A stretch of 64,000 bases of DNA from Palsa-661 sp035535015 (GTDB lineage Bacteria > Actinomycetota > Acidimicrobiia > Acidimicrobiales > UBA8190): positions 124,001-188,000 of the forward strand of contig DATLQU010000011.1 of NCBI GenBank assembly GCA_035535015.1, written 5' to 3'. A program made the position numbers and the translations under genes. The notes beneath the pieces were generated by a model. That model did no database searches. It had not been told where the DNA came from and saw only the letters and a list, made by a program, of their open reading frames with translations. Position 1 is the stretch's first letter. The number at the start of each line of letters is the position of its first letter. This document shows positions 49,818 to 58,370 of this stretch, one piece after another.

Positions 49818-51452
49818 TTGGGGGTTGTCAGTGGCACGGCCGCGCAGCAGTGGGGCTTGCGGACGGTGCCCGACCCGCTTGTCCGCAGATACCGCGCCGA
49901 GGGGTGGTGGACCGACGAGTCCCTCGGCACCATGGTGGCCACCGGCTTGCGGGAGCGGGCCGGTGCCGGGTTTCGGGTCCGCTCGAGGACCCGACCGTGG
50001 GCCGGAACCCTCGGTGACCTCGACGACGCCGCCCGGGCGCTCGCCGGCTCGCTGCGTGCGGTGGGGGTGGGGCCCGGCGACGTGGTGGTGTTCCAGCTCC
50101 CGAACTGGGCCGAAGCCGGCATGACCTTCTGGGCGGCTGCCTACCTGGGGGCGGTGGTGGTCCCCGTCGTCCACTTCTACGGGGCCAAAGAGGTCGATTA
50201 CATCCTCCGGGTCACCGATCCCGACGTGGTGGTGACAGCCGACCAGTTCGGGCATGGCGACTATCTCGGCACCTACGCCGAGCTCCTGACCGGGTCCGAG
50301 GCCCGGTGGCTGGTGGTGGGCGACACGCCGCCCGACCGCCTGCCTCCCGGGGCCGTCCCCTTCACCTCGATGCTCGACCACGAGCCCATCGAGGGTCCCG
50401 CCCCCGTCGACCCCGATGCACCCGCGCTTATCGCCTTCACCTCGGGAACGACGCGCGACCCCAAAGGGGTCGTGCACTCGCACCGCACAATCGGTTTCGA
50501 GAGCCGCCAACTCGACTACATGTTCCCCCTCGGTGGACCGCCCGAGATCATCGGAGCACCGGTCGGCCACTTCATCGGCATGGTCAATGCCTTCCTCGGC
50601 CCGCTGCTGCGCGAACGGCCCGTGACCCTGGTCGATGAGTGGATCCCGGGTGAGGTCCTCCGGCTCATGCTCAGCGAGGGCCTGGGCGTGGGCGGTGGTT
50701 CCACCTACTTCTTGCTGAGCCTCCTGGACCATCCGGATTTCAGCCCCGAGCACCTGGCGCTCATGCCCTTCGCCGGCCTCGGTGGCTCACCGGTGCCGGT
50801 GGCCGTGACGCAGCGGGCCACCGCGCTCGGGATCGCTTGCTTCCGTTCCTACGGGAGCACCGAGCACCCCTCGGTGACCGGCTGCCTCCTCGACGACCCG
50901 GAAGTGAAGCGGTGCACCACCGACGGTCACGTGCTGCCGGGCGTGGAGATCCGGCTGGCCGACGACGGCGAGATCTGGAGTCGGGGACCGGACTTGTGTA
51001 TGGGATACACCAATCCCACCCTCACCGCCGCCGCATTCGACGCCGAGGGCTGGTACCGCACCGGCGACATCGGACTCCTGGACGAGGACGGATATCTCAG
51101 CATCACCGACCGGATCTCCGACGTCATCATCCGTGGCGGCGAAAACGTGAGCGCGCAGGAGATCGAGGAACTCCTTCTCGGTCTGGACGCCGTGGCCGAG
51201 GTGGCGGTGGTGGCCGAGCCCGACCCTCGCTTGGGCGAGCGGGCCGTCGCCCTGGTGCGGCTGCGGCTCGGTGCCGAGGTGCCGACGCTCGCGCAGGTAC
51301 AACAGCATTTGGCCGGTGTCGGGCTGGCCCGTCAGAAGTGGCCCGAGTCGATCTACGAGATGGCCGATTTTCCCCGCACCGCCTCCGGCAAGGTCCAGAA
51401 GTTCCGCCTCCGCCAGCAATTGCGGGACGGGATGCGGCCCGGGGGCCCGTGA
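49818..51452 (+). CDS. Acyl-CoA synthetase (AMP-forming)
   Basis: An ANL-superfamily ligase of about 544 residues. P-loop FTSGTTRDPKGVVHSHRT, FRSYGSTEHPSVTG (A5), WYRTGDIGLLDEDGYLSI (A7/A8), IIRGGENVSAQEIEE, and RTASGKVQKFRL with the catalytic C-terminal Lys. The TTG at 49818 is favoured by GAGGAGGG four bases upstream; a GTG at 49794 in the same frame adds eight residues. It is divergent from the reductase/FadE operon and probably activates the acid on which that operon acts. Confidence 0.88.
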   Translation: MGVVSGTAAQQWGLRTVPDPLVRRYRAEGWWTDESLGTMVATGLRERAGAGFRVRSRTRPWAGTLGDLDDAARALAGSLRAVGVGPGDVVVFQLPNWAEAGMTFWAAAYLGAVVVPVVHFYGAKEVDYILRVTDPDVVVTADQFGHGDYLGTYAELLTGSEARWLVVGDTPPDRLPPGAVPFTSMLDHEPIEGPAPVDPDAPALIAFTSGTTRDPKGVVHSHRTIGFESRQLDYMFPLGGPPEIIGAPVGHFIGMVNAFLGPLLRERPVTLVDEWIPGEVLRLMLSEGLGVGGGSTYFLLSLLDHPDFSPEHLALMPFAGLGGSPVPVAVTQRATALGIACFRSYGSTEHPSVTGCLLDDPEVKRCTTDGHVLPGVEIRLADDGEIWSRGPDLCMGYTNPTLTAAAFDAEGWYRTGDIGLLDEDGYLSITDRISDVIIRGGENVSAQEIEELLLGLDAVAEVAVVAEPDPRLGERAVALVRLRLGAEVPTLAQVQQHLAGVGLARQKWPESIYEMADFPRTASGKVQKFRLRQQLRDGMRPGGP

Positions 51453-51473
51453 ACAACAGACGTGAACAACAGA
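51448..51473 (+). repeat. 13-bp tandem direct repeat
   Basis: CGTGAACAACAGA is repeated exactly (51448-51460 and 51461-51473) at the end of the synthetase gene, running into the AGAAT-type dyad that follows. It may reflect a local duplication that created or moved the operator. Confidence 0.7.
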
Positions 51474-51484
51474 ATTGTCTTCCC
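51470..51484 (+). promoter_or_regulatory. AGAAT-type operator
   Basis: CAGAAT-TGT-CTTCCC resembles the site at 53056-53070 (complement GAGAAT-ACC-GTTCCC) in 10 of 12 arm positions. A further half-site ATTCT lies at 51496-51500. It precedes the 39-aa protein/SDR operon by 67 bp. Confidence 0.4.
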
Positions 51485-51551
51485 GCGGATATGGCATTCT
51501 TGGGCCAGTCGGGACGCGGGCCGGCAGGAGGGTAGGCAGGAGGGGAGCGAG

Positions 51552-51671
51552 ATGCCGACCGTGATCATCGAGGAGAGGCGGGGCCTGCGGCACCTGGTAG
51601 TGCCCGACGACCCCTGCTCGCCCCGCCCGATGCACCGCACGACCGGGCACGGCCACGTGACCATCCAGTGA
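51552..51671 (+). CDS. Small unknown protein, 39 aa
   Basis: A very short gene with a strong ribosome site (AGGGGAG) five bases before the ATG. Its stop overlaps the start of the following SDR. The product (MPTVIIEERRGLRHLVVPDD, then a tail rich in Pro, His and Gly) has a beta-strand-like start and a basic C-terminus with HRTTGHGHV. I do not recognise it. The coupling and ribosome site argue for real translation. It could act as a small partner of the SDR or as a leader peptide. Confidence 0.5.
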   Translation: MPTVIIEERRGLRHLVVPDDPCSPRPMHRTTGHGHVTIQ

Positions 51672-52429
51672 TGGTGGCACCGGACGGGCGAACCGCAATC
51701 GTCACCGGAGGGGCCTCGGGCATCGGCCAGGCCGTTGCCGAACGATTGGCTGGTGACGGTTTTTCAGTCGCCCTCGTCGACCGCAACAGCGAGGCGGCCG
51801 CCGCCGCCGCCGAGAAGATCGCCGCGTCGGGTCAAAGGGCGATCGGCGTGACGGCGGACGTCACCGACCGGGCCGCCCTCGCCGCCGGTCTGGCGCTGGT
51901 GCACGAGCAGCTGGGTCCCGTGACCGTCCTCGTCAACTCGGCCGGCCTCGACGGGTTCGCTCCCTTCCTGAAGATTTCGCCGGAGACGTGGGACCGCATT
52001 CTGGCCGTGAACCTCACCGGCACTTTCAACATGTGCCAGCTCGTCCTCCCCGACATGGTCGGCGCAGGCTGGGGCCGAATCGTGAACATCTCATCCTCGA
52101 GCACCCACGGTGGTCAGCCCTTCATGGCGCACTACGTATCGGCCAAGTCCGGGGTGAACGGCCTCACCAAGTCGCTTGCCTTGGAGTTTGGTCCGAAGGG
52201 CATCACGGTCAACGCCATCCCCCCCGGGTTCATCGACACCCCGATGCTCCGCGCCGCCGAGCAGAAGGGGCTGCTCGGCGGCACCGTCGAGGAGCACGAA
52301 GCGAGTACGCCCGTGCGCCGAGCGGGACGACCGCAGGACATAGCGGCCATGTGCGCCTTCCTGGTGCGCGACGAGGCTGGATACGTCACGGGTCAGATCA
52401 TCGGGGTCAATGGGGGACGGAACACCTGA
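51671..52429 (+). CDS. Short-chain dehydrogenase/reductase
   Basis: A 252-residue SDR from ATG 51671. AIVTGGASGIGQAVAERL (about 9-26), ALVDRNSEA (likely NAD), VNSAGLDGF, ISSSSTHGGQPFMAHYVSAKSGVNGLTKSLALE (Ser and YxxxK, Tyr about 155), VNAIPPGFIDTPM and TGQIIGVNGGRNT. The VNSAG in place of NNAG is a mild variant. It resembles 3-oxoacyl-ACP/CoA reductases used in ring or side-chain oxidation. It lies between the 39-aa protein and a carboxymuconolactone decarboxylase-like gene. Confidence 0.9.
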   Translation: MVAPDGRTAIVTGGASGIGQAVAERLAGDGFSVALVDRNSEAAAAAAEKIAASGQRAIGVTADVTDRAALAAGLALVHEQLGPVTVLVNSAGLDGFAPFLKISPETWDRILAVNLTGTFNMCQLVLPDMVGAGWGRIVNISSSSTHGGQPFMAHYVSAKSGVNGLTKSLALEFGPKGITVNAIPPGFIDTPMLRAAEQKGLLGGTVEEHEASTPVRRAGRPQDIAAMCAFLVRDEAGYVTGQIIGVNGGRNT

Positions 52430-52430
52430 C

Positions 52431-53036
52431 GTGGCTCGCATCCCCCCGGTGCCCCCCGGGGAATGGCCGTCACAGATGCGCGAGGTGATCGCCGCCCTGC
52501 GACCGGCCAACCCCCGCTACGAGCCGCCCCCGCGACGCGCCGACCGGCCGGCGGGCCTGAACATCCTGGGCACGCTGGCGCAGCACCCCGCCCTGGCACG
52601 CGCCTACCACGGGTTCAACGGGCACGTGCTGTTCGCCACCAGCCTGTCGGAGCGACAGCGGGAGCTCGTGGTGCTTCGTGTGGCCGCCCTACGCCGAGCC
52701 GAGTATGAGTGGCGCCAGCATGCCGTGCTGGCCGGGGACGTCGGCATCGGCGAGGAGGAGCTCCTGGCCGTGGCCGAGGGGCCCGACGCCGCCGGGTGGG
52801 AGCCGCTCGAGGCGGCCATGCTGCGCGCCGTGGACGAGCTGGTGGTGGGCGCCACCGTCTCGGACGAGACCTGGACGACGCTGGCGGGGTCACTCACCAC
52901 CGAGCAGCTCATGGACCTGGTCTTTACCGTAGGCGCCTACGACCTGCTGGCCATGGTCTTCGGCGCCTTCGAGATCGAGCTCGACGACGACCTGGTCGCC
53001 CGGGTTCCTCCCTCGCCCTTCGCCGCGGGCTCCTAG
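52431..53036 (+). CDS. Carboxymuconolactone decarboxylase-family protein
   Basis: A 201-residue all-helical protein (PF02627). The start is the GTG at 52431, directly behind the SDR stop; an ATG at 52410 in the same frame would overlap the SDR. The core has LFATSLSERQRELVVLRVAALRRAEYEWRQHAVLA, with the Glu-Trp-x2-His arrangement (EYEWRQH) seen in actinobacterial members without the AhpD Cys pair. A peroxidase role is therefore unlikely, and a decarboxylase or lyase role is possible. Confidence 0.85.
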   Translation: MARIPPVPPGEWPSQMREVIAALRPANPRYEPPPRRADRPAGLNILGTLAQHPALARAYHGFNGHVLFATSLSERQRELVVLRVAALRRAEYEWRQHAVLAGDVGIGEEELLAVAEGPDAAGWEPLEAAMLRAVDELVVGATVSDETWTTLAGSLTTEQLMDLVFTVGAYDLLAMVFGAFEIELDDDLVARVPPSPFAAGS

Positions 53037-53055
53037 CGCCCGGCGTGGACCCGCT

Positions 53056-53070
53056 GGGAACGGTATTCTC
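53056..53070 (+). promoter_or_regulatory. AGAAT-type operator
   Basis: GGGAAC-GGT-ATTCTC (complement GAGAAT-ACC-GTTCCC) lies 54 bp before the amidohydrolase start and has the arms and spacing of the TetR-gene sites. Confidence 0.5.
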
Positions 53071-53124
53071 GTTTGCAAGAGGCCGGTTATCACGGCCAGG
53101 GCTCGATGCACGGAAAGGTGTGCC

Positions 53125-54321
53125 ATGGCGGATCGATCTCTCGGCATCCCGGTGTTTGATGCGGACAACCACCTCTACGAGACTCGGGAGGCGCTCACCA
53201 AATTCGTCCCCGACCGCTACAAGGGGGCAATCGACTACATCGACGTGCGGGGACGCACCAAGATCGTCGTCCGCGGCCGGATCAGCGAATACATCCCCAA
53301 CCCGACGTTCGACGTGGTGGCCCGCCCCGGCGCCCAGGAGGAGTACTTCCGCCGTGGCAACCCCGAGCGCAAAAGCCGCCGGGAGATCTATGGGGAGCCG
53401 ATGCGCTGTATCCCGGCGTTTCGCGAGCCCGGCCCCCGGCTGGAGCTCATGGACGAGCAGGGTCTCGACCGGACACTCATGTTCCCGACGCTGGCGAGCC
53501 TGGTCGAGGAGCGCCTGCGTGACGACCCGGAGCTCACCCACGAGGTGATCCACGCGCTGAACCGCTGGTTGTACGAGACGTGGCAGTTCGACTACGAGCA
53601 CCGCATCTTCTCGACGCCGGTTATCACGCTGTCCATCGTGGAACGGGCCATCGAGGAGCTCGAGTGGGTCGTCGGCCATGGCGCCCGGGTGGTGCTCATC
53701 CGTCCGGCCCCCGTGCCGGGATACCGCGGACCGCGCTCGTTCGCCCTGCCGGAGTTCGACCCGTTCTGGCAGAAGGTGGTCGAACACGACGTGCTTGTCG
53801 CCATGCACTCTTCCGACAGCGGCTACGAGCGCTACGCCAACGACTGGATGGGTGAAAGCAGCGAAATGCTGCCCTTCCAGCCGCAGGCTTTCCGTATGCT
53901 CCAAGCATGGCGGCCGGTTGAGGACGCCGTGGCCTCCTTCGTCTGTCAGGGGGCGTTGTCGCGCTTTCCGCAGCTCAAGGTGGCGGTGATCGAGAACGGC
54001 AGCAGCTGGGTGGAGCCGCTGCTCAGGGGTTTGGCGGATACCTACAAGAAGATGCCCCAGGAGTTCCTCGAAGACCCCGTGGTGGTCGTCAAGCGCCAGG
54101 TCCACATCAGCCCGTTCTGGGAGGAGGACCTCGGTGCCCTCGCCGAACTGATCGGGGTCGAGCGTGTCCTGTTCGGATCCGACTTCCCGCATCCCGAGGG
54201 TCTTGGAGACCCGGTCAGCTATGTGCGGGAGCTCGACAGCCTGTCCGAGGACGCCGTACGACAGATCATGGGTGGCAACCTGGCCAGGCTCATGAACGTG
54301 GACGACGCCGTTCCCGCATGA
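53125..54321 (+). CDS. Amidohydrolase 2-family metal-dependent hydrolase
   Basis: A 398-residue PF04909 protein. The N-terminal FDADNHLYETREAL carries the Asp-x-His variant, VAMHSSDSGYERY near 230 the middle His, and LFGSDFPHPEGLG near 350 the late Asp block. This is the same subgroup as the two other amidohydrolases of the window but not a close copy. It heads an operon with an acyl-CoA synthetase and a CoA-transferase (ATGA and GTGA overlaps), so it may decarboxylate or hydrolyse the acid that is then activated. Confidence 0.88.
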   Translation: MADRSLGIPVFDADNHLYETREALTKFVPDRYKGAIDYIDVRGRTKIVVRGRISEYIPNPTFDVVARPGAQEEYFRRGNPERKSRREIYGEPMRCIPAFREPGPRLELMDEQGLDRTLMFPTLASLVEERLRDDPELTHEVIHALNRWLYETWQFDYEHRIFSTPVITLSIVERAIEELEWVVGHGARVVLIRPAPVPGYRGPRSFALPEFDPFWQKVVEHDVLVAMHSSDSGYERYANDWMGESSEMLPFQPQAFRMLQAWRPVEDAVASFVCQGALSRFPQLKVAVIENGSSWVEPLLRGLADTYKKMPQEFLEDPVVVVKRQVHISPFWEEDLGALAELIGVERVLFGSDFPHPEGLGDPVSYVRELDSLSEDAVRQIMGGNLARLMNVDDAVPA

Positions 54322-55904
54322 CGGGGGACTGGCCGAGCATCCCCGCCCTGGTCCGGTCGGCAGCGACGGCCCACCCCGGGCATGAGGCCGTGATCGACGG
54401 GGAACTGAGCCTCTCGTATCCAGCGCTGTTCGAGCAGGCCCAGCAGTTTGCCGGCGCCGTGGTGTCCTGCGGGTTGGCGCCCGGGGAGCGCGTCGGCATC
54501 TGGGCCTACAACAGCGCCGAGTGGATCGTCGCCGCGCTGGGCCTTTGGCAGGCGGGGTGCGTGTTGGTACCGGTCAACACCCGGTTCAAGGGAGGCGAAG
54601 CCGCCGACATCCTCGGTCGGAGCGGCGCCCGATTGCTCGTCACCGTCACCGAGTTCCTCGGTACCGACTATGTCGAATCGCTCCGCGGCGCTCAGCTTCC
54701 CGCCTTGGACACGATCGTCGTCGCCGCCGGCGGCGTGCCCGAGGGCACCCAATCGTGGGCGTCGTTCTTGGCCCGGGCCACTCCGGAGGCGCTGTCCGAG
54801 GCCGAGCGCCGGGCGGCCGCTCTCGGGGCCGAGGACCCGTCAGACATCCTCTTCACGTCGGGGACCACGGGCCGGCCCAAGGGCGTTGTCCAGACCCATG
54901 GCCGCACCTTGCGGGTCGGCACAGACTGGGTGGCCATGACCGGACTTCGGGCCGACGACCGGTACCTCATGGTCAATCCCTACTTCCACATGTTCGGGCT
55001 CAAAGCCGGCATCCTGGCCTCGATCGCCGCCGGGGCCACCATGCTCCCCCAAGCGGTCTTCGACGTGGACGCCGTCTTGACCCGGGTGCAGAGCGAGAAG
55101 GTGACGGTTTTTCCCGGCGCGCCGACGCTGTATCAGTCCATCCTCGACCACCCGGGTCGGGCCCACTACGACCTCTCCACCTTGCGGGTGGCCGTCACCG
55201 GAGCGGCCGACATACCGGTCGAGCTCATCCGACGAGTGCGAGCGGAACTTCCGTTTTCGTTGGTGATCACCGGCTACGGGCTCACCGAGGCCGGGACGGC
55301 GACGGCGACGTCGCCGGATGACGACGCCACCACCGTGGCCACCACAGTGGGCCGGCCCCGCCCGGGCTTCGAGCTGCGCATCGCCGACGACAAGGGCATG
55401 GACATGGCGCCGGGCGCCGCCGGCGAGATCCTTCTGCGCGGCGGCAGCGTCATGTCGCGCTACCTCGACGACCCCGAAGCCACCGAGGCCGCCCTCACCG
55501 ACGACGGCTGGCTCCGCACCGGCGACCTCGGGAGAGTGGACGACCGGGGGTTCCTGCAGATCGTTGGCCGCTCCAAGGAGGTGTTCATCGTCGGTGGGTT
55601 CAACGTGTACCCGGCCGAGGTGGAGAACTTCCTGCTCGAGCATCCGGGAGTGGCCCGAGCGGCCGTGATCGGCATCCCCGACCGTCGCCTGGGCGAGGTG
55701 GGCGTTGCCTTCGTGGTACCCCGACCGGGAGCATCGGTTGATGCGCCCGGCGTCATCGAGTGGGCGAGAGGGCGGATGGCCAACTACAAGGTCCCGCGCG
55801 TCATCGAGATCGTGGACGAGCTGCCGCTCAATGCCACCGGCAAGGTACAAAAGGACGATTTGCGCCGGCGCGCCGCTACCGCACACCCGCGGTGGGTGCC
55901 GTGA
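54318..55904 (+). CDS. FadD3-like acyl-CoA synthetase
   Basis: A 528-residue ANL ligase. FTSGTTGRPKGVVQTHGRT (P-loop), GYGLTEAGTATATSP (A5), WLRTGDLGRVDDRGFLQIVGRSKE (A7/A8), VGGFNVYPAEVENFL and LPLNATGKVQKDDL (C-terminal Lys). The VGGFNVYPAEVEN segment resembles FadD3, which activates the HIP acid left from steroid rings C and D in actinobacteria. Assignment to FadD3 itself would need comparison outside this window. It is coupled between an amidohydrolase and a CoA-transferase. Confidence 0.88.
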   Translation: MTGDWPSIPALVRSAATAHPGHEAVIDGELSLSYPALFEQAQQFAGAVVSCGLAPGERVGIWAYNSAEWIVAALGLWQAGCVLVPVNTRFKGGEAADILGRSGARLLVTVTEFLGTDYVESLRGAQLPALDTIVVAAGGVPEGTQSWASFLARATPEALSEAERRAAALGAEDPSDILFTSGTTGRPKGVVQTHGRTLRVGTDWVAMTGLRADDRYLMVNPYFHMFGLKAGILASIAAGATMLPQAVFDVDAVLTRVQSEKVTVFPGAPTLYQSILDHPGRAHYDLSTLRVAVTGAADIPVELIRRVRAELPFSLVITGYGLTEAGTATATSPDDDATTVATTVGRPRPGFELRIADDKGMDMAPGAAGEILLRGGSVMSRYLDDPEATEAALTDDGWLRTGDLGRVDDRGFLQIVGRSKEVFIVGGFNVYPAEVENFLLEHPGVARAAVIGIPDRRLGEVGVAFVVPRPGASVDAPGVIEWARGRMANYKVPRVIEIVDELPLNATGKVQKDDLRRRAATAHPRWVP

Positions 55905-57124
55905 GCGGCGCTGACGCGGGCGCCGATCCCCGACGCGGGCTCAGCGCCCTGGCCGGACTCCGGGTGGTGGAGCTCGGGGTCTGGGTGGCGGCGCCGGCCG
56001 CCGCCGCCCTGCTCGCCGACTGGGGCGCCGACGTCGTCAAGGTGGAGTCGCCGGCCGGCGACCCCATGCGCTCAGTATTTGGATCCCTCGGCATCGACGG
56101 AGACCTGCCGAACCCCGCCTTCGCCCTCGACAACCGGGGCAAGCGCAGTGTGGTGCTCGACCTGCGCACCGAGGAGGACCGCGCCTCGCTGGAGAAGCTG
56201 CTGGCCGGGGCGGATGTCTTCGTCACCAACCTCCGCCTCGACGCCCTCGACAAGCTCGGGCTCGAGCCCGGCGCCACTCTCGAGCGGCATCCGCGCCTCG
56301 TCTACTGCAGTGTGAGCGGCTACGGTCTGCGCGGCCCCGACCGCAACCGCCCCACCTACGACATCGGCGCCTTCTGGGCCCGTTCGGGCCTCTCGATGCA
56401 GATGGCCGACGGAGAGGGCAATCCGTTGAACGCCCGAGGCGGCGTCGGCGACCACATCACCGGGTTGGCCGCCCTGGCCGGCATTCTCGCTGCCGTGCTC
56501 GAGCAGCGGGCCACCGGGTCTGGACGAGTGGTCGAGGTGTCGCTGCTGCGCACCGGCGCCTATGTCCTCGGGTGGGACCTGGGCCTGCAACTGGCCCTGG
56601 GCAAGGTGGCCGGCGCCGAGCCCCGGCACCGCAATCAGGCCCCGCTCATGAACCCGTACCGGGCCGCCGACGGCCGCTGGGTGTTTTTCACCGGCCTCGA
56701 GGCCGACCGCCATATCGGTGCCGTGCTGCAGGCGCTGGGCCGGACCGACCTCCTGGATGACCCTCGTTTCGCTGACGCCGCCGCCATGCGCCGCAACCGG
56801 GTGGAGGTCATCGCCATCCTCGATGCCATCGTTGCCGAGCGCCCCCTCGACGAGTGGATCGAGCGCTTCGAGGCCGAGGGGGTGTGGTGGGCGCCGGCCC
56901 AGACCCCGGCCGAGGTGGTCCACGACCCCCAACTCGTTGAGAACGACGGGCTCGTCGAGGTGGACGGCGGCGCACTGCGCACGGTCAACAGCCCCTTTCA
57001 GTTCTCCGACGTCCGTCCCCGATCAGGATGGGTGCCGCAGCTCGGCCAGCACACCGACGAGGTGCGAGCCGAGCTGCGCGCCGGCGCGCCGGAGCGTGAG
57101 AACCGAGCGTTAGCCGAGCGTTAG
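55901..57124 (+). CDS. Family III CoA-transferase
   Basis: A 407-residue CaiB/BaiF protein starting at a GTG in the synthetase stop (GTGA). LAGLRVVELGVWVAAPAAAALLADWGADVVKVE is the N-terminal Rossmann part. The catalytic Asp is in GGVGDHITGLAAL (about 182). The C-terminal segment EWIERFEAEGVWWAPAQTPAEVV is typical. The last eight residues (ENRALAER) derive from a short local repeat at 57099-57133 that also reappears after the stop. It should pass CoA from one acid to another, perhaps recycling the CoA ester made by the preceding ligase. Confidence 0.9.
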   Translation: MSGADAGADPRRGLSALAGLRVVELGVWVAAPAAAALLADWGADVVKVESPAGDPMRSVFGSLGIDGDLPNPAFALDNRGKRSVVLDLRTEEDRASLEKLLAGADVFVTNLRLDALDKLGLEPGATLERHPRLVYCSVSGYGLRGPDRNRPTYDIGAFWARSGLSMQMADGEGNPLNARGGVGDHITGLAALAGILAAVLEQRATGSGRVVEVSLLRTGAYVLGWDLGLQLALGKVAGAEPRHRNQAPLMNPYRAADGRWVFFTGLEADRHIGAVLQALGRTDLLDDPRFADAAAMRRNRVEVIAILDAIVAERPLDEWIERFEAEGVWWAPAQTPAEVVHDPQLVENDGLVEVDGGALRTVNSPFQFSDVRPRSGWVPQLGQHTDEVRAELRAGAPERENRALAER

Positions 57125-57140
57125 AACCGAGCGCCGGCGT

Positions 57141-58307
57141 TCAGTCACGCCCGTTGGCCCGGGCGAGCAGTCCCCGGGCGATGACGAGGCGTTGGATCTC
57201 ATTGGTGCCCTCCCCGATCATCATGAGCGGCGCGTCGCGGAAGTACCGCTCGATCGGGAGATCGGTGGTGTAGCCGACGCCGCCGTGGATGCGCATAGCC
57301 TCGGTGGCCAGCTCGAAAGCCGTCTCGCTGGCGAAGAGCTTGGCCATCCCGGCCTCGACATCGCAGCGAAGGCCGGCCATCTTGCGCTCTGCCGCATTCT
57401 TGGTGAGCAGACGCGACGCTTCCAGCCGGGTGGCCATATCGGCCAGCTTCAGCTGGATGGCCTGGTGTTCGGCGATGGGCTTGCCGAAGGTGCTGCGTTG
57501 CGACGCATACGCCAGCGCGGCGTCGAAAGCAGCCCGGGCCACGCCACAGGCACGCGCTGCGATGTTGATGCGACCCACCTCGAGCACCCCGAGGATCTGG
57601 GGAAGGCCCCGTCCGGCATCGCCCACCAGGTTGGCCCGCGGCACCCGGTGGTCGACGTAAGCCATCTCGACGGTCTCCACGCCCCGGTACCCGAGCTTGC
57701 CCACGTGCTTGGATATGGAGATCCCCTCGAACGCCGGGCCCGGCTCCTTCTCCACGATCAGCGCCGAGATGCCCTCTTCGGTGCGAGCGGCCAGCGCCAC
57801 GATGCCTGCCCGCTCGCCGTTGGTCACCCATGCCTTGGTGCCGTTCACGACGTACTCGTCACCGTCGCGCTCCGCCCTACAGGAGATGTTCCGGGTGTCG
57901 CTGCCGGCGTCCGGCTCGGAGAGCGACAGCGCGCCGCGCCGCTCCCCGGCGGCCATCACCGGGAGCCAGCGCTGCTTCTGCTCTTCGCTGCCGTGGGCCA
58001 CCAAGAGGGTCGCCACCATGGTGTGGGTGTTCACGATGCCGGTTAAGCTCATCCAGCCGTATGCCAGCTCCTCGATGATGCCGACATAGGTGACCAGGTC
58101 GAGGCCGAGGCCGCCGTAGCGCTCGGGGATGGTGACCCCGAACAGGCCCATGGCGCGCATGTCTTCGACGATGTCCGTCGGGAACCGATCCTCCCTCTCG
58201 AGCCCGGCGGCGACAGGCACGACCTCGTTCGCCACGAACCGGCGGACGGTGTCGATGATCTGTTGCCTGACGTCGTCGGCGTCTTCCGGCCGTGGGGTCG
58301 GAGCCAT
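57141..58307 (-). CDS. Acyl-CoA dehydrogenase, homomeric type
   Basis: A 388-residue FadE. YGGLGLDLVTYVGIIEELAYG, LSLSEPDAGSDTRNISCRAERDGDEYVVNGTKAWVTNG, RIHGGVGYTTDLPIERYFRDA and MIGEGTNEIQRLVIARGLL are present, with the catalytic-type Glu in GEGT. Length and motifs fit a short- or branched-chain homotetramer. It is divergent from the synthetase/FadE-pair/hydratase operon; an AGAAT-type dyad lies between, 46 bp before its ATG. Confidence 0.92.
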   Translation of the reverse strand: MAPTPRPEDADDVRQQIIDTVRRFVANEVVPVAAGLEREDRFPTDIVEDMRAMGLFGVTIPERYGGLGLDLVTYVGIIEELAYGWMSLTGIVNTHTMVATLLVAHGSEEQKQRWLPVMAAGERRGALSLSEPDAGSDTRNISCRAERDGDEYVVNGTKAWVTNGERAGIVALAARTEEGISALIVEKEPGPAFEGISISKHVGKLGYRGVETVEMAYVDHRVPRANLVGDAGRGLPQILGVLEVGRINIAARACGVARAAFDAALAYASQRSTFGKPIAEHQAIQLKLADMATRLEASRLLTKNAAERKMAGLRCDVEAGMAKLFASETAFELATEAMRIHGGVGYTTDLPIERYFRDAPLMMIGEGTNEIQRLVIARGLLARANGRD

Positions 58308-58353
58308 GCGAGAAGCCTACAAGCCGGATCCGTTGACAGCGATATTCGAAAAC

Positions 58354-58368
58354 GAGAATAATGTTCTC
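58354..58368 (+). promoter_or_regulatory. AGAAT-type operator
   Basis: GAGAAT-AAT-GTTCTC is a 15-bp dyad with five of six symmetric pairs, ending two bases before the ATG of the synthetase gene. AATAAT within it could act as -10, which would make the transcript leaderless and let the repressor cover the transcription start. Confidence 0.6.
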
Positions 58369-58370
58369 AT

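Noticed and set aside
51487..51501. GGATAT-GGC-ATTCTT as a further AGAAT-type dyad
   Set aside because: Only two of six positions are symmetric, so only the ATTCT half resembles the motif; the overlapping site at 51470-51484 is better.
52924..54192. 422-residue minus-strand frame opposite the amidohydrolase
   Set aside because: It is an antisense shadow; the plus-strand gene has clear metal-binding motifs.
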